The position numbers were made by a program, and so were the translations under genes. A stretch of 40,073 nucleotides of DNA from Novosphingobium sp. Its GTDB lineage: Bacteria; Pseudomonadota; Alphaproteobacteria; Sphingomonadales; Sphingomonadaceae. Where the stretch lies: positions 127,938-168,010 of the forward strand of contig JAGHZR010000004.1 in the NCBI GenBank assembly GCA_017745295.1. Reading direction: 5' to 3'. Positions 33,042-40,073 of this stretch are shown piece after piece. Position 1 is the first letter of the stretch. Each line of letters opens with the position of its first letter. The notes beneath the pieces were generated by a model. That model was not told the origin of the DNA and ran no database searches. It saw only the letters and a list, made by a program, of their open reading frames with translations.

Positions 33042-33539
33042 ATGTTTTCTCGCAAAGCTCGACAGTCGATCATGGCGGCCTGTGCCGTGGCGATCTCCTC
33101 CCTGACCGGCACCGCACATGCGGCTGACGACGACAAGGTTCCGTACTGGGCCTCGGTCGATACCGACCTTGCGAATCTGCGCGTCGGTCCAGGGGAATCG
33201 TATCGGATCGACTGGGTCTACCGGCGGCCGCACCTGCCGGTGAAGGTCCTGCGGCGCGAGGGGCCGTGGCGCCTCGTCGAGGATCCGGACGGAGCCAAGG
33301 GCTGGATGCGGGACTTGCTGCTCTCCCGCCAGCGCTCGGCACTGGTCAAGGGTGCCGGAGGTAAGGCGCCGGTGGAGATGCGGGCAGAGGCCAATTCCTC
33401 GTCCGCGATGCTCTGGCGGATCGAGCCGGGCGTGGTCGGCCTGCTCGGCGCCTGCAAGGACGGGTGGTGCCCGTTCGACGTCCAGGGGCACAAGGGTTTC
33501 GTCGAGCAGGAGATGCTCTGGGGTGCCGGGGCGCCCTGA
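33042..33539 (+). CDS. Exported SH3-domain (SH3_4) protein
   Basis: A 165-residue protein with a signal peptide (MFSRKARQSIMAACAVAIS, cleavage near AHAA at 27) followed by a bacterial SH3-like domain repeated twice in loose form: ANLRVGPGESYRIDWVYRRPHLPVKVLRREGPWRLV and later VEMRAEANSS...VGLLGACKDGWCPFDVQGHKGFV. Periplasmic proteins of this type bind peptidoglycan or other envelope parts. The start at 33042 gives a complete signal peptide. A terminator-like hairpin follows 32 bases after the stop. Confidence 0.88.
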   Translation: MFSRKARQSIMAACAVAISSLTGTAHAADDDKVPYWASVDTDLANLRVGPGESYRIDWVYRRPHLPVKVLRREGPWRLVEDPDGAKGWMRDLLLSRQRSALVKGAGGKAPVEMRAEANSSSAMLWRIEPGVVGLLGACKDGWCPFDVQGHKGFVEQEMLWGAGAP

Positions 33540-33571
33540 GCTTCGGCTTCCAAAACTTTAAAAGAAAGGAA

Positions 33572-33598
33572 AAACCCCCGCCGCGAGGACGGGGGTTT
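33572..33598. terminator. Bidirectional terminator
   Basis: Perfect 9-bp arms AAACCCCCG and CGGGGGTTT around a 9-base loop, with A-rich and T-rich flanks. It lies between the SH3-domain gene and the thiolase gene, which converge. Confidence 0.85.
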
Positions 33599-33623
33599 CT
33601 TCTTGAGAGCTGTATGGAACGGG

Positions 33624-34817
33624 TCAGGCCAGTTCGATCGCCACGGCCGTCGCTTCACCGCCGCCGATGCAGAGCGAGGCGACGCCCTTCTTCAGCCCCT
33701 TTGCCTTGAGGGCGTTGATGAGCGTGACGATGATGCGGGTGCCCGAGGCGCCGATCGGATGGCCGAGCGCGGTGGCGCCACCGTGGACGTTGACCTTGTC
33801 GTGCGGGATGCCGAGGTCGTGCATGGCGAACATGGCGACACAGGCGAAGGCCTCGTTCACTTCGAACAGGTCGACATCGGAGAGCTTCCAGCCCACCTTG
33901 TCCATCAGCTTGGTGATGGCGCCGACCGGGGCGGTGGTGAACTTGGCGGGTTCATGGGCATGGGCAGCGACGCCCACCACGGTGGCGACCGGGGTGAGGC
34001 CCTTGTCCGCCGCGACGCTGGCGCGGCTCATGACGACGGCGGCGGCGCCGTCCGAGATCGAGCTGGAGGTGGCTGCGGTGATCGTGCCGTCCTTGGCGAA
34101 AGCGGCGCGCAAGGTGCGGATCTTGTCGGCATTGCCCTTGGGCGGCTGCTCGTCGGTGTCGATCACGACTTCGCCCTTGCGGGTCTTGACGGTGACTGGA
34201 ACGACTTCGTCCTTGAAAGCGCCGTTGGTGATCGCTTGCTGCGCGCGGCGCAGCGATTCGATCGAATAGTCATCCTGGTTTTCGCGGGTCAGCTGGTACT
34301 CGTCGGCCGTCACCTGCGCGAAGGAACCCATCGAGCCGCCTTCGTAAGCGTCTTCCAGGCCGTCGAGGAACATGTGGTCATAAAGCGTGTCGTGACCCGC
34401 ACGGGCGCCCGAGCGGTGCTTCTTCGACAGATAGGGCGCATTGGTCATCGATTCCATGCCGCCTGCGATCAGCACGTCGAGCGAGCCGGAAGCCAGGGCC
34501 TCGGCGCCCATGATGACGGTCTGCATGCCCGAGCCGCAGACCTTGTTGACGGTGGTGGCCTCGACCGACTTGGGCAGGCCTGCCTTCAGCGCGGCCTGAC
34601 GGGCAGGGGCCTGGCCCAGTCCGGCGGGCAGCACGCAGCCCATGTAGATGCGTTCGATATCTTCACCGGCGACGCCGGCGCGTTCGACCGCGGCCTTGAC
34701 CGCGGTGGCACCGAGCTCGGTGGCCGAAACGTCGGCAAGGGCGCCCTGAAGGCCGCCCATCGGGGTACGAGCATAGGAAAGAATGACAATCGGGTCCGAA
34801 GCCGAGATCTGGGCCAT
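33624..34817 (-). CDS. Acetyl-CoA C-acyltransferase (thiolase)
   Basis: A 397-residue thiolase with nucleophile C94 in NKVCGSGMQ, NEAFA, the C-terminal NVHGGATALGHPIGASG and the second catalytic Cys in CIGGGEATA. It condenses or cleaves acetyl-CoA and acyl-CoA; the acetoacetyl-CoA (PhaA/AtoB) type is most likely from the sequence. The ATG at 34817 gives the common short MAQ- N terminus; AAAGG is 12 bases upstream. It is a single gene here, diverging from the nuo operon. Confidence 0.93.
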   Translation of the reverse strand: MAQISASDPIVILSYARTPMGGLQGALADVSATELGATAVKAAVERAGVAGEDIERIYMGCVLPAGLGQAPARQAALKAGLPKSVEATTVNKVCGSGMQTVIMGAEALASGSLDVLIAGGMESMTNAPYLSKKHRSGARAGHDTLYDHMFLDGLEDAYEGGSMGSFAQVTADEYQLTRENQDDYSIESLRRAQQAITNGAFKDEVVPVTVKTRKGEVVIDTDEQPPKGNADKIRTLRAAFAKDGTITAATSSSISDGAAAVVMSRASVAADKGLTPVATVVGVAAHAHEPAKFTTAPVGAITKLMDKVGWKLSDVDLFEVNEAFACVAMFAMHDLGIPHDKVNVHGGATALGHPIGASGTRIIVTLINALKAKGLKKGVASLCIGGGEATAVAIELA

Positions 34818-34978
34818 TATTATGTTGCCTTTCACGCGTTGAAAATCAGGTATCCTTGGCAGGAGAGGTAGTGCTGCACCGCACCAAATGCAATCGACGA
34901 CTCTTCTCCTGCCGCCGCTCAACATGCTCCATCATCGTGGCGTTTGAAGGAGGCTGTTTGCGGCGATTTTCGCAAGCT

Positions 34979-34998
34979 GGATGCGAATTCTTGCATCC
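34979..34998. repeat. Inverted repeat GGATGC...GCATCC
   Basis: Six-bp arms with an 8-base spacer in the thiolase/nuoA intergenic region. It may be an operator or a weak hairpin. Confidence 0.4.
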
Positions 34999-35101
34999 GT
35001 GCGGCAATGGAATGGTTTGGCGTTGAAATTGCGCCATCTCCCGGCTTTCGCGGGTTTCCACTTGGTGCGGCATCGTAACGAACCGTGTCGCCCTCCGAGG
35101 T

Positions 35102-35122
35102 TGTTGCGAATCACTCGCAACA
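35102..35122. promoter_or_regulatory. Inverted repeat upstream of nuoA
   Basis: Perfect 8-bp arms TGTTGCGA and TCGCAACA with a 5-base spacer, about 135 bases before nuoA. It lacks a T run, so a protein-binding site is more likely than a terminator. Confidence 0.45.
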
Positions 35123-35256
35123 CCGCAGAGTTCCGCCATTTATTCCGGTTCGACACCCTTGCGGAGGGCAGGGGGCTGTCCTAAGAGCGCCCCCAACGAC
35201 CGGGCACTGTCTTTGGCATGAGTCCGGCTGCCGTATCCGGTATGAGGCCAGAACCA

Positions 35257-35631
35257 TTGACTGATCTGTCACAATACCTGCCGATCCTGATCTTTCTCGC
35301 GGTAGCTCTCGCGCTTTCGTCGGTGATCGTGCTGCTGCCGCTGGGCGTTTCGCGCCTGACCGGCACCCACAACCCCAGCGCGGACAAGAACAGCGAATAC
35401 GAGTGCGGGTTCCCCGCATTCGAAGATCCGCGCAGCCAGTTCGACGTGCGCTTCTATCTCGTGGCGATCCTTTTCATCGTCTTCGACCTTGAGGCCGCGT
35501 TCCTGTTCCCCTGGGCCGTATCGCTCAAGCTGACCGGTTGGGCCGGCTGGCTGACGATGATGGTGTTCCTCGGCGAACTGGCCATCGGCCTCGCCTATGC
35601 ATGGAAGAAGGGAGCTCTGGACTGGGAATGA
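35257..35631 (+). CDS. nuoA: NADH-quinone oxidoreductase subunit A
   Basis: A membrane subunit of complex I with three hydrophobic segments, the conserved [41 protein letters not shown] block and a C-terminal KKGALDWE. The frame is open from an ATG at 35218. I prefer the TTG at 35257, with GAGG nine bases upstream, because homologues begin close to DLSQYLPIL; an ATG at 35242 is also possible. The stop overlaps the nuoB start as ATGA. It is the first gene of the operon. Confidence 0.93.
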   Translation: MTDLSQYLPILIFLAVALALSSVIVLLPLGVSRLTGTHNPSADKNSEYECGFPAFEDPRSQFDVRFYLVAILFIVFDLEAAFLFPWAVSLKLTGWAGWLTMMVFLGELAIGLAYAWKKGALDWE

Positions 35632-36197
35632 GCACGCTCGTCAATTCCGCCGGTCAGCCTCTCGCTCCGGCACTCGCTCAGGGCGGCGCGATCACGCCGC
35701 CCGATCAGGCATTCTTCAAGGACCTCAATCAGGAAGTGTCCGACAAGGGTTTCCTCGTCACCTCGACCGAGGAACTCTTCCAGTGGGCCCGTACCGGCTC
35801 GCTGTGGTGGATGACGTTCGGCCTCGCCTGCTGCGCGGTCGAGATGATTCACGTCAACATGCCGCGTTACGACATGGAGCGCTTCGGCGCCGCGCCGCGC
35901 GCGTCCCCGCGTCAGTCCGACGTAATGATCGTGGCCGGCACGCTCTGCAACAAGATGGCTCCGGCGCTCCGCAAGGTCTACGACCAGATGTCGGACCCGA
36001 AGTACGTCATCTCGATGGGCTCGTGCGCCAACGGCGGCGGCTACTATCACTACAGCTACAGCGTTGTGCGCGGCTGCGACCGGGTCGTTCCGGTTGACAT
36101 CTACGTGCCGGGCTGCCCGCCGACCGCGGAAGCGCTGCTCTATGGCATCATGCAGTTGCAGCGTAAGATCCGCCGCGTCGGCGCGCTCGAAAGGTAA
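35628..36197 (+). CDS. nuoB: NADH-quinone oxidoreductase subunit B
   Basis: A 189-residue complex I subunit carrying the N2 [4Fe-4S] cluster: adjacent C68-C69 in [10 protein letters not shown]133 in MGSCANGGG and C163 in [11 protein letters not shown]. It accepts electrons near the quinone site. Its ATG overlaps the nuoA stop, and nuoC follows after 7 bases. Confidence 0.97.
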   Translation: MSTLVNSAGQPLAPALAQGGAITPPDQAFFKDLNQEVSDKGFLVTSTEELFQWARTGSLWWMTFGLACCAVEMIHVNMPRYDMERFGAAPRASPRQSDVMIVAGTLCNKMAPALRKVYDQMSDPKYVISMGSCANGGGYYHYSYSVVRGCDRVVPVDIYVPGCPPTAEALLYGIMQLQRKIRRVGALER

Positions 36198-36204
36198 GGG
36201 CACG

Positions 36205-36834
36205 ATGACTGTTCTGCATTCCGCCCCCAGGTTCGCATCGAACGAAGGCGTGGTCGAGGCTCTCTCGGCCGCGCTGGGCGACATGGTTCTCGCGACCAAG
36301 GAAGAGCACGGCGAAGTCGTGCTCACCGTCGCGCGCGACCAGATCGAAAACGCCCTTCGTCTGCTGCGTGACCGTCACGAATACCAGCAGCTGATGGAAA
36401 TCGCCGGCGTCGACTATCCGTCGCGTCCCGAGCGTTTCGAAGTCGTCTACATGCTGCTTTCGGTGACGAAGAACCATCGCATCATGGTGAAGGTCTCGGC
36501 CGCCGAGAACACCCCGGTGCCGACCGTGACCACGCTCTGGCCCAACGCGGGCTGGCTCGAACGCGAAGTGTTCGACATGTACGGCGTGATCTTCGCGGGC
36601 AATCCGGACCTGCGCCGCATCCTCACCGACTATGGTTTCGAGGGCCACCCGTTCCGCAAGGACTTCCCGCTCACCGGCTATGTCGAGCTGCGCTATTCCG
36701 AAGAGGACAAGCGTGTGGTCTACGAGCCGGTCAAGCTCGCGCAGGATCTGCGCCAGTTCGACTTCATGAGCCCCTGGGAAGGCGCGGAATACGTGCTGCC
36801 GGGCGATGAAAAGGCCGAAGGAGAGGCGAAATGA
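36205..36834 (+). CDS. nuoC: NADH-quinone oxidoreductase subunit C
   Basis: A 209-residue 30-kDa-type subunit of the peripheral arm: [24 protein letters not shown], then the family signature [41 protein letters not shown]. The start at 36205 gives a normal N terminus. It is separate from nuoD, as usual in Alphaproteobacteria, and overlaps it as ATGA. Confidence 0.97.
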   Translation: MTVLHSAPRFASNEGVVEALSAALGDMVLATKEEHGEVVLTVARDQIENALRLLRDRHEYQQLMEIAGVDYPSRPERFEVVYMLLSVTKNHRIMVKVSAAENTPVPTVTTLWPNAGWLEREVFDMYGVIFAGNPDLRRILTDYGFEGHPFRKDFPLTGYVELRYSEEDKRVVYEPVKLAQDLRQFDFMSPWEGAEYVLPGDEKAEGEAK

Positions 36835-38042
36835 GCATCCAGCTCGAACAGTCGCCGACCACCGGCGACGAAGTCATCACCAACTACACGATCAACTTCG
36901 GTCCACAGCACCCGGCGGCCCACGGCGTTCTGCGCATGGTCATGGAACTCGATGGCGAGATCATCGAGCGCATCGACCCGCACGTCGGTCTGCTGCATCG
37001 CGGTACCGAGAAGCTGATCGAGCACAAGACCTACCTTCAGGCGCTGCCGTACTTCGACCGCCTGGACTACTGCTCGCCGCTGGCCATGGAACATTCCTAT
37101 GTCCTGGCGATCGAGAAGCTGCTCAACCTCGAAGTGCCGATCCGCGCGCAGTACCTGCGCGTGCTGTTCGCCGAGCTGACCCGCATCTGTAACCACATGC
37201 TCAACATCGGCTCGCACGTCATGGACGTGGGCGCGATGACCCCGAACCTGTGGCTGTTCGAAATCCGCGAGGACTGCCTCAACTTCTTCGAGCGTGCATC
37301 GGGCGCCCGCATGCACTCGGCCTGGTTCCGCCCCGGCGGCGTCCACCAGGACGTGCCGCTCAAGCTGCTGACCGACATCGCCGACTGGCTCGATACGCGC
37401 CTGCCGGAGCTGTTCGAGGACGCGATGAGCCTCGTGGTCGACAACCGAATCTTCAAGCAGCGCAATGTCGATATTGCGCTGGTGAGCAAGGAAGACGCGC
37501 TGGCCTGGGGCTTCTCCGGGCCGATGGTCCGCGGCGCGGGCATTCCCTGGGATATCCGCAAGGCGCAGCCTTACGACGTCTACGACCGCATGGACTTCGA
37601 GATCCCCGTCGGTACCAACTCGGACTGCTACGACCGCTTCATGGTCCGCGTCGAGGAAGTGCGTCAGTCGGCCCGGATCATGAAGCAGTGCTTGGCCGAG
37701 ATGCCGGAAGGCCCGGTTGCTTCCTCCGATCGCAAGGTGGTTCCGCCGAAGCGCGGCGAGATGAAGCAGTCGATGGAATCGCTGATCCATCACTTCAAGC
37801 TCTACACCGAAGGCTTCCACGTGCCGGCCGGTGAAGTCTACGTCGCCACGGAAAGCCCGAAGGGCGAATTCGGCGTCTATCTGGTGTCGGACGGCTCGAA
37901 CAAGCCGTACCGCTGCAAGATCCGCCCGACCGCCTTCTCGCACCTCCAGGCGATGGACTTCATGTCGAAGGGGCACATGCTCCCCGACGCGACCGCCATT
38001 CTGGGCGCCATCGACGTGGTGTTCGGGGAGTGCGACCGTTGA
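36831..38042 (+). CDS. nuoD: NADH-quinone oxidoreductase subunit D
   Basis: A 403-residue 49-kDa-type subunit forming the quinone pocket with NuoB. The [14 protein letters not shown] signature is near residue 21, [13 protein letters not shown] near 43, and the C-terminal [38 protein letters not shown] is complete. It overlaps nuoC upstream, and its stop overlaps the TTG start of the small inserted gene downstream. Confidence 0.97.
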   Translation: MSIQLEQSPTTGDEVITNYTINFGPQHPAAHGVLRMVMELDGEIIERIDPHVGLLHRGTEKLIEHKTYLQALPYFDRLDYCSPLAMEHSYVLAIEKLLNLEVPIRAQYLRVLFAELTRICNHMLNIGSHVMDVGAMTPNLWLFEIREDCLNFFERASGARMHSAWFRPGGVHQDVPLKLLTDIADWLDTRLPELFEDAMSLVVDNRIFKQRNVDIALVSKEDALAWGFSGPMVRGAGIPWDIRKAQPYDVYDRMDFEIPVGTNSDCYDRFMVRVEEVRQSARIMKQCLAEMPEGPVASSDRKVVPPKRGEMKQSMESLIHHFKLYTEGFHVPAGEVYVATESPKGEFGVYLVSDGSNKPYRCKIRPTAFSHLQAMDFMSKGHMLPDATAILGAIDVVFGECDR

Positions 38043-38389
38043 GCAAGCTCGCTATCGCCGAGGCCATGATCGCCGCCTACAACGCGCAGGACGCCGATCT
38101 CTACGTGGCCTACATGACCGACGAAGCCAGCGAAGCGAACTATCGCGGCGCCGTGGTTCGCGAGGGCAAGGAAGGTACGCGCTCAGGCCTCAAGGCGGCT
38201 TTCGCCAGGTGGCCCGAGAACAAGGCCGAGATCGTCTCGCGCGAAGAGACCGACAATTATGTCGTCTTGCGCGAGCACGTGACGCGCGGCCCGGCGACGG
38301 ACGGTTCCGATCTCGTCGATCCTTTCGACGTTCTGGCCGTCTACAGCTTCGAGGGCGACAAGTGTTCGCGGGTTGAGTTCATTCGATGA
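38039..38389 (+). CDS. SnoaL/NTF2-like protein inserted in nuo operon
   Basis: A 116-residue NTF2-fold protein ([26 protein letters not shown] at the start, later [21 protein letters not shown]). The TTG at 38039 overlaps the nuoD stop as TTGA, so translation is coupled; a GTG at 38030 is the alternative. It is not a known complex I subunit. Its tight position suggests co-expression with complex I, perhaps without a role in it. Confidence 0.82.
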   Translation: MSKLAIAEAMIAAYNAQDADLYVAYMTDEASEANYRGAVVREGKEGTRSGLKAAFARWPENKAEIVSREETDNYVVLREHVTRGPATDGSDLVDPFDVLAVYSFEGDKCSRVEFIR

Positions 38390-38586
38390 AGTTCAACACG
38401 CTCGAACTGACCCGCATCTGGGCCGCCGTCACCGGTGTGGCCCTTGCGGCGTGGTATTTTGCCGCCGTCTATCTCGATCTCCAGCCCACGGCCGTGCTGC
38501 CGATGCTGGTGACCGCGATCGGCGGCTTTGAGTTGTTTCTTTTCGGCCAGGACCAGTGGCTGAAGCGCAGGGGTAAGCATGGCTGA
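38386..38586 (+). CDS. Small two-helix membrane protein in nuo operon
   Basis: A 66-residue protein with two hydrophobic segments (about 10-30 and 37-54) and a basic C terminus. Its ATG overlaps the previous stop as ATGA, and its stop lies inside the first codons of nuoE (8-base overlap). No family is recognised. The unbroken chain of overlaps argues that it is real and made along with complex I. Confidence 0.78.
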   Translation: MKFNTLELTRIWAAVTGVALAAWYFAAVYLDLQPTAVLPMLVTAIGGFELFLFGQDQWLKRRGKHG

Positions 38587-39247
38587 CCGCTATATCGAAC
38601 CCGACACGCCCGAACTCCGGGCCCGTTGGGGCAATTTCGCCTGGACCGCCGAGAACGCCGAAAAGGCGAAGGAAGTCGTGTCCCGCTATCCGGCTGGGCG
38701 TCAGCGCTCGGCGGTGATGCCGTTGCTCGACCTCGCCCAGCGTCAGGTCGGTGCCGAGCTGAACACGCAGGGCTGGCTGCCGATCCCGGTGATGGAATAT
38801 ATCGCCGCCTATCTCGACATGCCGGTTATCCGCGTCGTCGAGGTCGCGTCGTTCTATACCATGTACAACATCGCGCCGATCGGTCGGTTCCATGTGCAGG
38901 TCTGCGGCACTACGCCGTGCATGCTGCGTGGGTCTGACGACCTGCTGGAAGCCTGCAAGTCGCGCGGCATGAAGAAAGGCCATATCTCGGAAGACGGCCT
39001 CTGGTCGTTCACCGAAGTCGAGTGCATGGGCAACTGCGCCTCGGCCCCGATGGTCCAGATCAACGACGACAACTACGAAGACCTCACGTCGGACCGCCTC
39101 AACGCGGTGCTCGACGCGCTGGCGCGTGGTGAAACGCCGAAGGCCGGCACCCAGGATCCCGCCCGTCACACCGTCGAGCCGGTGGGCGAGCCGACCAACC
39201 TGGTCGCGATGATGACCGAAAACCATGACTATCGGAGTGAGTGGTAA
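38579..39247 (+). CDS. nuoE: NADH-quinone oxidoreductase subunit E
   Basis: A 222-residue thioredoxin-like 24-kDa subunit with the N1a [2Fe-2S] ligands C109, C114 (VCGTTPC), C149 and C153 (CMGNC). An N-terminal helical domain precedes it. It passes electrons with NuoF. The stop TAA shares its last base with the nuoF ATG. Confidence 0.97.
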   Translation: MADRYIEPDTPELRARWGNFAWTAENAEKAKEVVSRYPAGRQRSAVMPLLDLAQRQVGAELNTQGWLPIPVMEYIAAYLDMPVIRVVEVASFYTMYNIAPIGRFHVQVCGTTPCMLRGSDDLLEACKSRGMKKGHISEDGLWSFTEVECMGNCASAPMVQINDDNYEDLTSDRLNAVLDALARGETPKAGTQDPARHTVEPVGEPTNLVAMMTENHDYRSEW

Positions 39248-40073
39248 TGGCTCTCCTCGATAAGGACCGCATCTTCACCAACCTCTACGGCTATCAGCCG
39301 TGGAACCTGAAGGAAGCGCAGGCGCGCGGTGCCTGGGACAACACCAAGGACCTGATCGCACGCGGCCGTGATGCCATCATCGACGAGATGAAGGCTTCGG
39401 GGCTGCGCGGTCGCGGCGGTGCGGGCTTCCCGACCGGCATGAAGTGGTCCTTCATGCCCAAGCAGCCGCCGCTCGACCAGAACGGCAACCCCAAGCCCAG
39501 CTTCCTCGTGATCAACGCGGACGAATCCGAACCGGGTTCGTGCAAGGATCGCGAGATCATGCGCCACGATCCGCACCTCTTGTTCGAAGGCGCGCTGGTC
39601 GCAGGTTTCGCCATGGGTGCGCGCGCGGCCTACATCTACATTCGCGGCGAATATATCCGCGAGGCAGAGACGCTGTTCGCCGCGCGTGAAGAGGCTTACG
39701 CCGCCGGTCTGCTGGGCAAGAACGCCGCCGGTTCGGGCTATGACTTCGACGTCTTCGTCCACCGCGGCGCGGGCGCCTACATCTGCGGCGAAGAAACCGC
39801 GATGATCGAAAGCCTCGAAGGCAAGAAGGGCCAGCCCCGCCTGAAGCCGCCGTTCCCGGCCGGCGCAGGCCTCTACGGCTGCCCGACCACGGTCAACAAC
39901 GTGGAATCGATTGCCGTCGCGCCGACGATCCTGCGTCGCGGCGCCGCGTGGTTCTCCAGCTTCGGCCGTGAGAACAACAAGGGCACCAAGCTCTTCCAGA
40001 TCAGCGGGCACGTGAACCGTCCCTGCGTGGTCGAGGAAGAGATGTCGATCCCGTTCAGCGAGCTGATCGAGCG
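39247..40073 (+). CDS. nuoF: NADH-quinone oxidoreductase subunit F, 5' part
   Basis: The N-terminal 275 residues of the 51-kDa FMN and NADH-binding subunit. FMN-site [11 protein letters not shown] is at 54-64 and the nucleotide-site [12 protein letters not shown] at 174-185, followed by [11 protein letters not shown]. The four cysteines for the N3 cluster lie beyond the window end. Its start overlaps the nuoE stop as TAATG. Confidence 0.97.
   Translation, partial: MALLDKDRIFTNLYGYQPWNLKEAQARGAWDNTKDLIARGRDAIIDEMKASGLRGRGGAGFPTGMKWSFMPKQPPLDQNGNPKPSFLVINADESEPGSCKDREIMRHDPHLLFEGALVAGFAMGARAAYIYIRGEYIREAETLFAAREEAYAAGLLGKNAAGSGYDFDVFVHRGAGAYICGEETAMIESLEGKKGQPRLKPPFPAGAGLYGCPTTVNNVESIAVAPTILRRGAAWFSSFGRENNKGTKLFQISGHVNRPCVVEEEMSIPFSELIE

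Larger units (their letters stand above)
34818..35256. other. 439-base divergent region between thiolase and nuoA
   Basis: No coding sequence is convincing. It holds two inverted repeats (34979-34998 and 35102-35122) and presumably the promoters for the thiolase and for the nuo operon. A GTATCCTTGG string at 34850 lacks the flanking arms of the operator-like repeats elsewhere. Confidence 0.6.

Noticed and set aside
34850..34859. Third GTATCCTTGG string, upstream of the thiolase
   Set aside because: It lacks the flanking complementary arms found at 4739 and 16020, so it is probably a chance match.
33603..34871. Plus-strand open frame of 422 codons
   Set aside because: Antisense to the thiolase with all catalytic motifs present.
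36720..37976. Minus-strand open frame of 418 codons
   Set aside because: Antisense to nuoC and nuoD; a codon-bias shadow.

Overview
The window looks like chromosomal DNA of a sphingomonad (Alphaproteobacteria, Novosphingobium/Sphingobium type). The reasons are the GC-rich coding sequence, the large TonB-dependent receptor inside a catabolic cluster, a ferulate module with an NDP-forming FerA-type CoA ligase next to a FerB-type hydratase/lyase and a MarR regulator, a protocatechuate 4,5-dioxygenase alpha-type protein, and a standard alphaproteobacterial nuo operon. These are family-level judgements from reading translations; no database search was run.

Positions 1-22600 are an accessory region for lignin-derived aromatics. 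It opens with the 3' part of a GMC oxidoreductase, a TetR regulator, an NmrA-like reductase and a VanA-like Rieske oxygenase. A ferulate module follows. A MarR regulator diverges from aldehyde dehydrogenase, feruloyl-CoA hydratase/lyase and a small unknown gene. A long opposite-strand set (TonB receptor, DUF3237, SnoaL-like, SDR, SnoaL-like, NDP-forming CoA ligase, glutathione-independent formaldehyde dehydrogenase) points toward it. The inferred flow is uptake, CoA activation, chain shortening to a vanillin-type aldehyde, oxidation to the acid, O-demethylation by a Rieske enzyme and formaldehyde removal by FdhA. A second block (16.5-22.6 kb) holds another Rieske oxygenase coupled to an alpha/beta hydrolase, a LigA-like subunit without LigB, a second hydrolase, and an operon of a MetE-like zinc protein, a SnoaL-like protein and an IclR regulator. 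A decayed SDR gene lies between the blocks.

Two candidate operator families link these genes. A palindrome TCTAAC-N3-GTTAGA occurs in better or poorer form at six places, all in promoter-type positions of this region. A second inverted repeat, centred on CCTTGG, occurs at the MarR/aldehyde dehydrogenase divergent promoter and at the TonB receptor promoter.

Positions 22565-23509 contain no gene I recognise. Then come three tRNA-Glu genes, one with anticodon CTC and two with TTC, and housekeeping or scattered genes: recJ, a flavodoxin-like protein, two poorly known proteins, a nitronate monooxygenase-like enzyme, a MaoC-like dehydratase, an Amt-family protein lacking its pore histidines followed by a DUF805 protein, a D-2-hydroxyacid dehydrogenase, an SH3-domain secreted protein and a thiolase. 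The window ends in the respiratory complex I operon nuoABCD-x-y-nuoE-nuoF, where x and y are two small non-Nuo genes; nuoF runs off the end.
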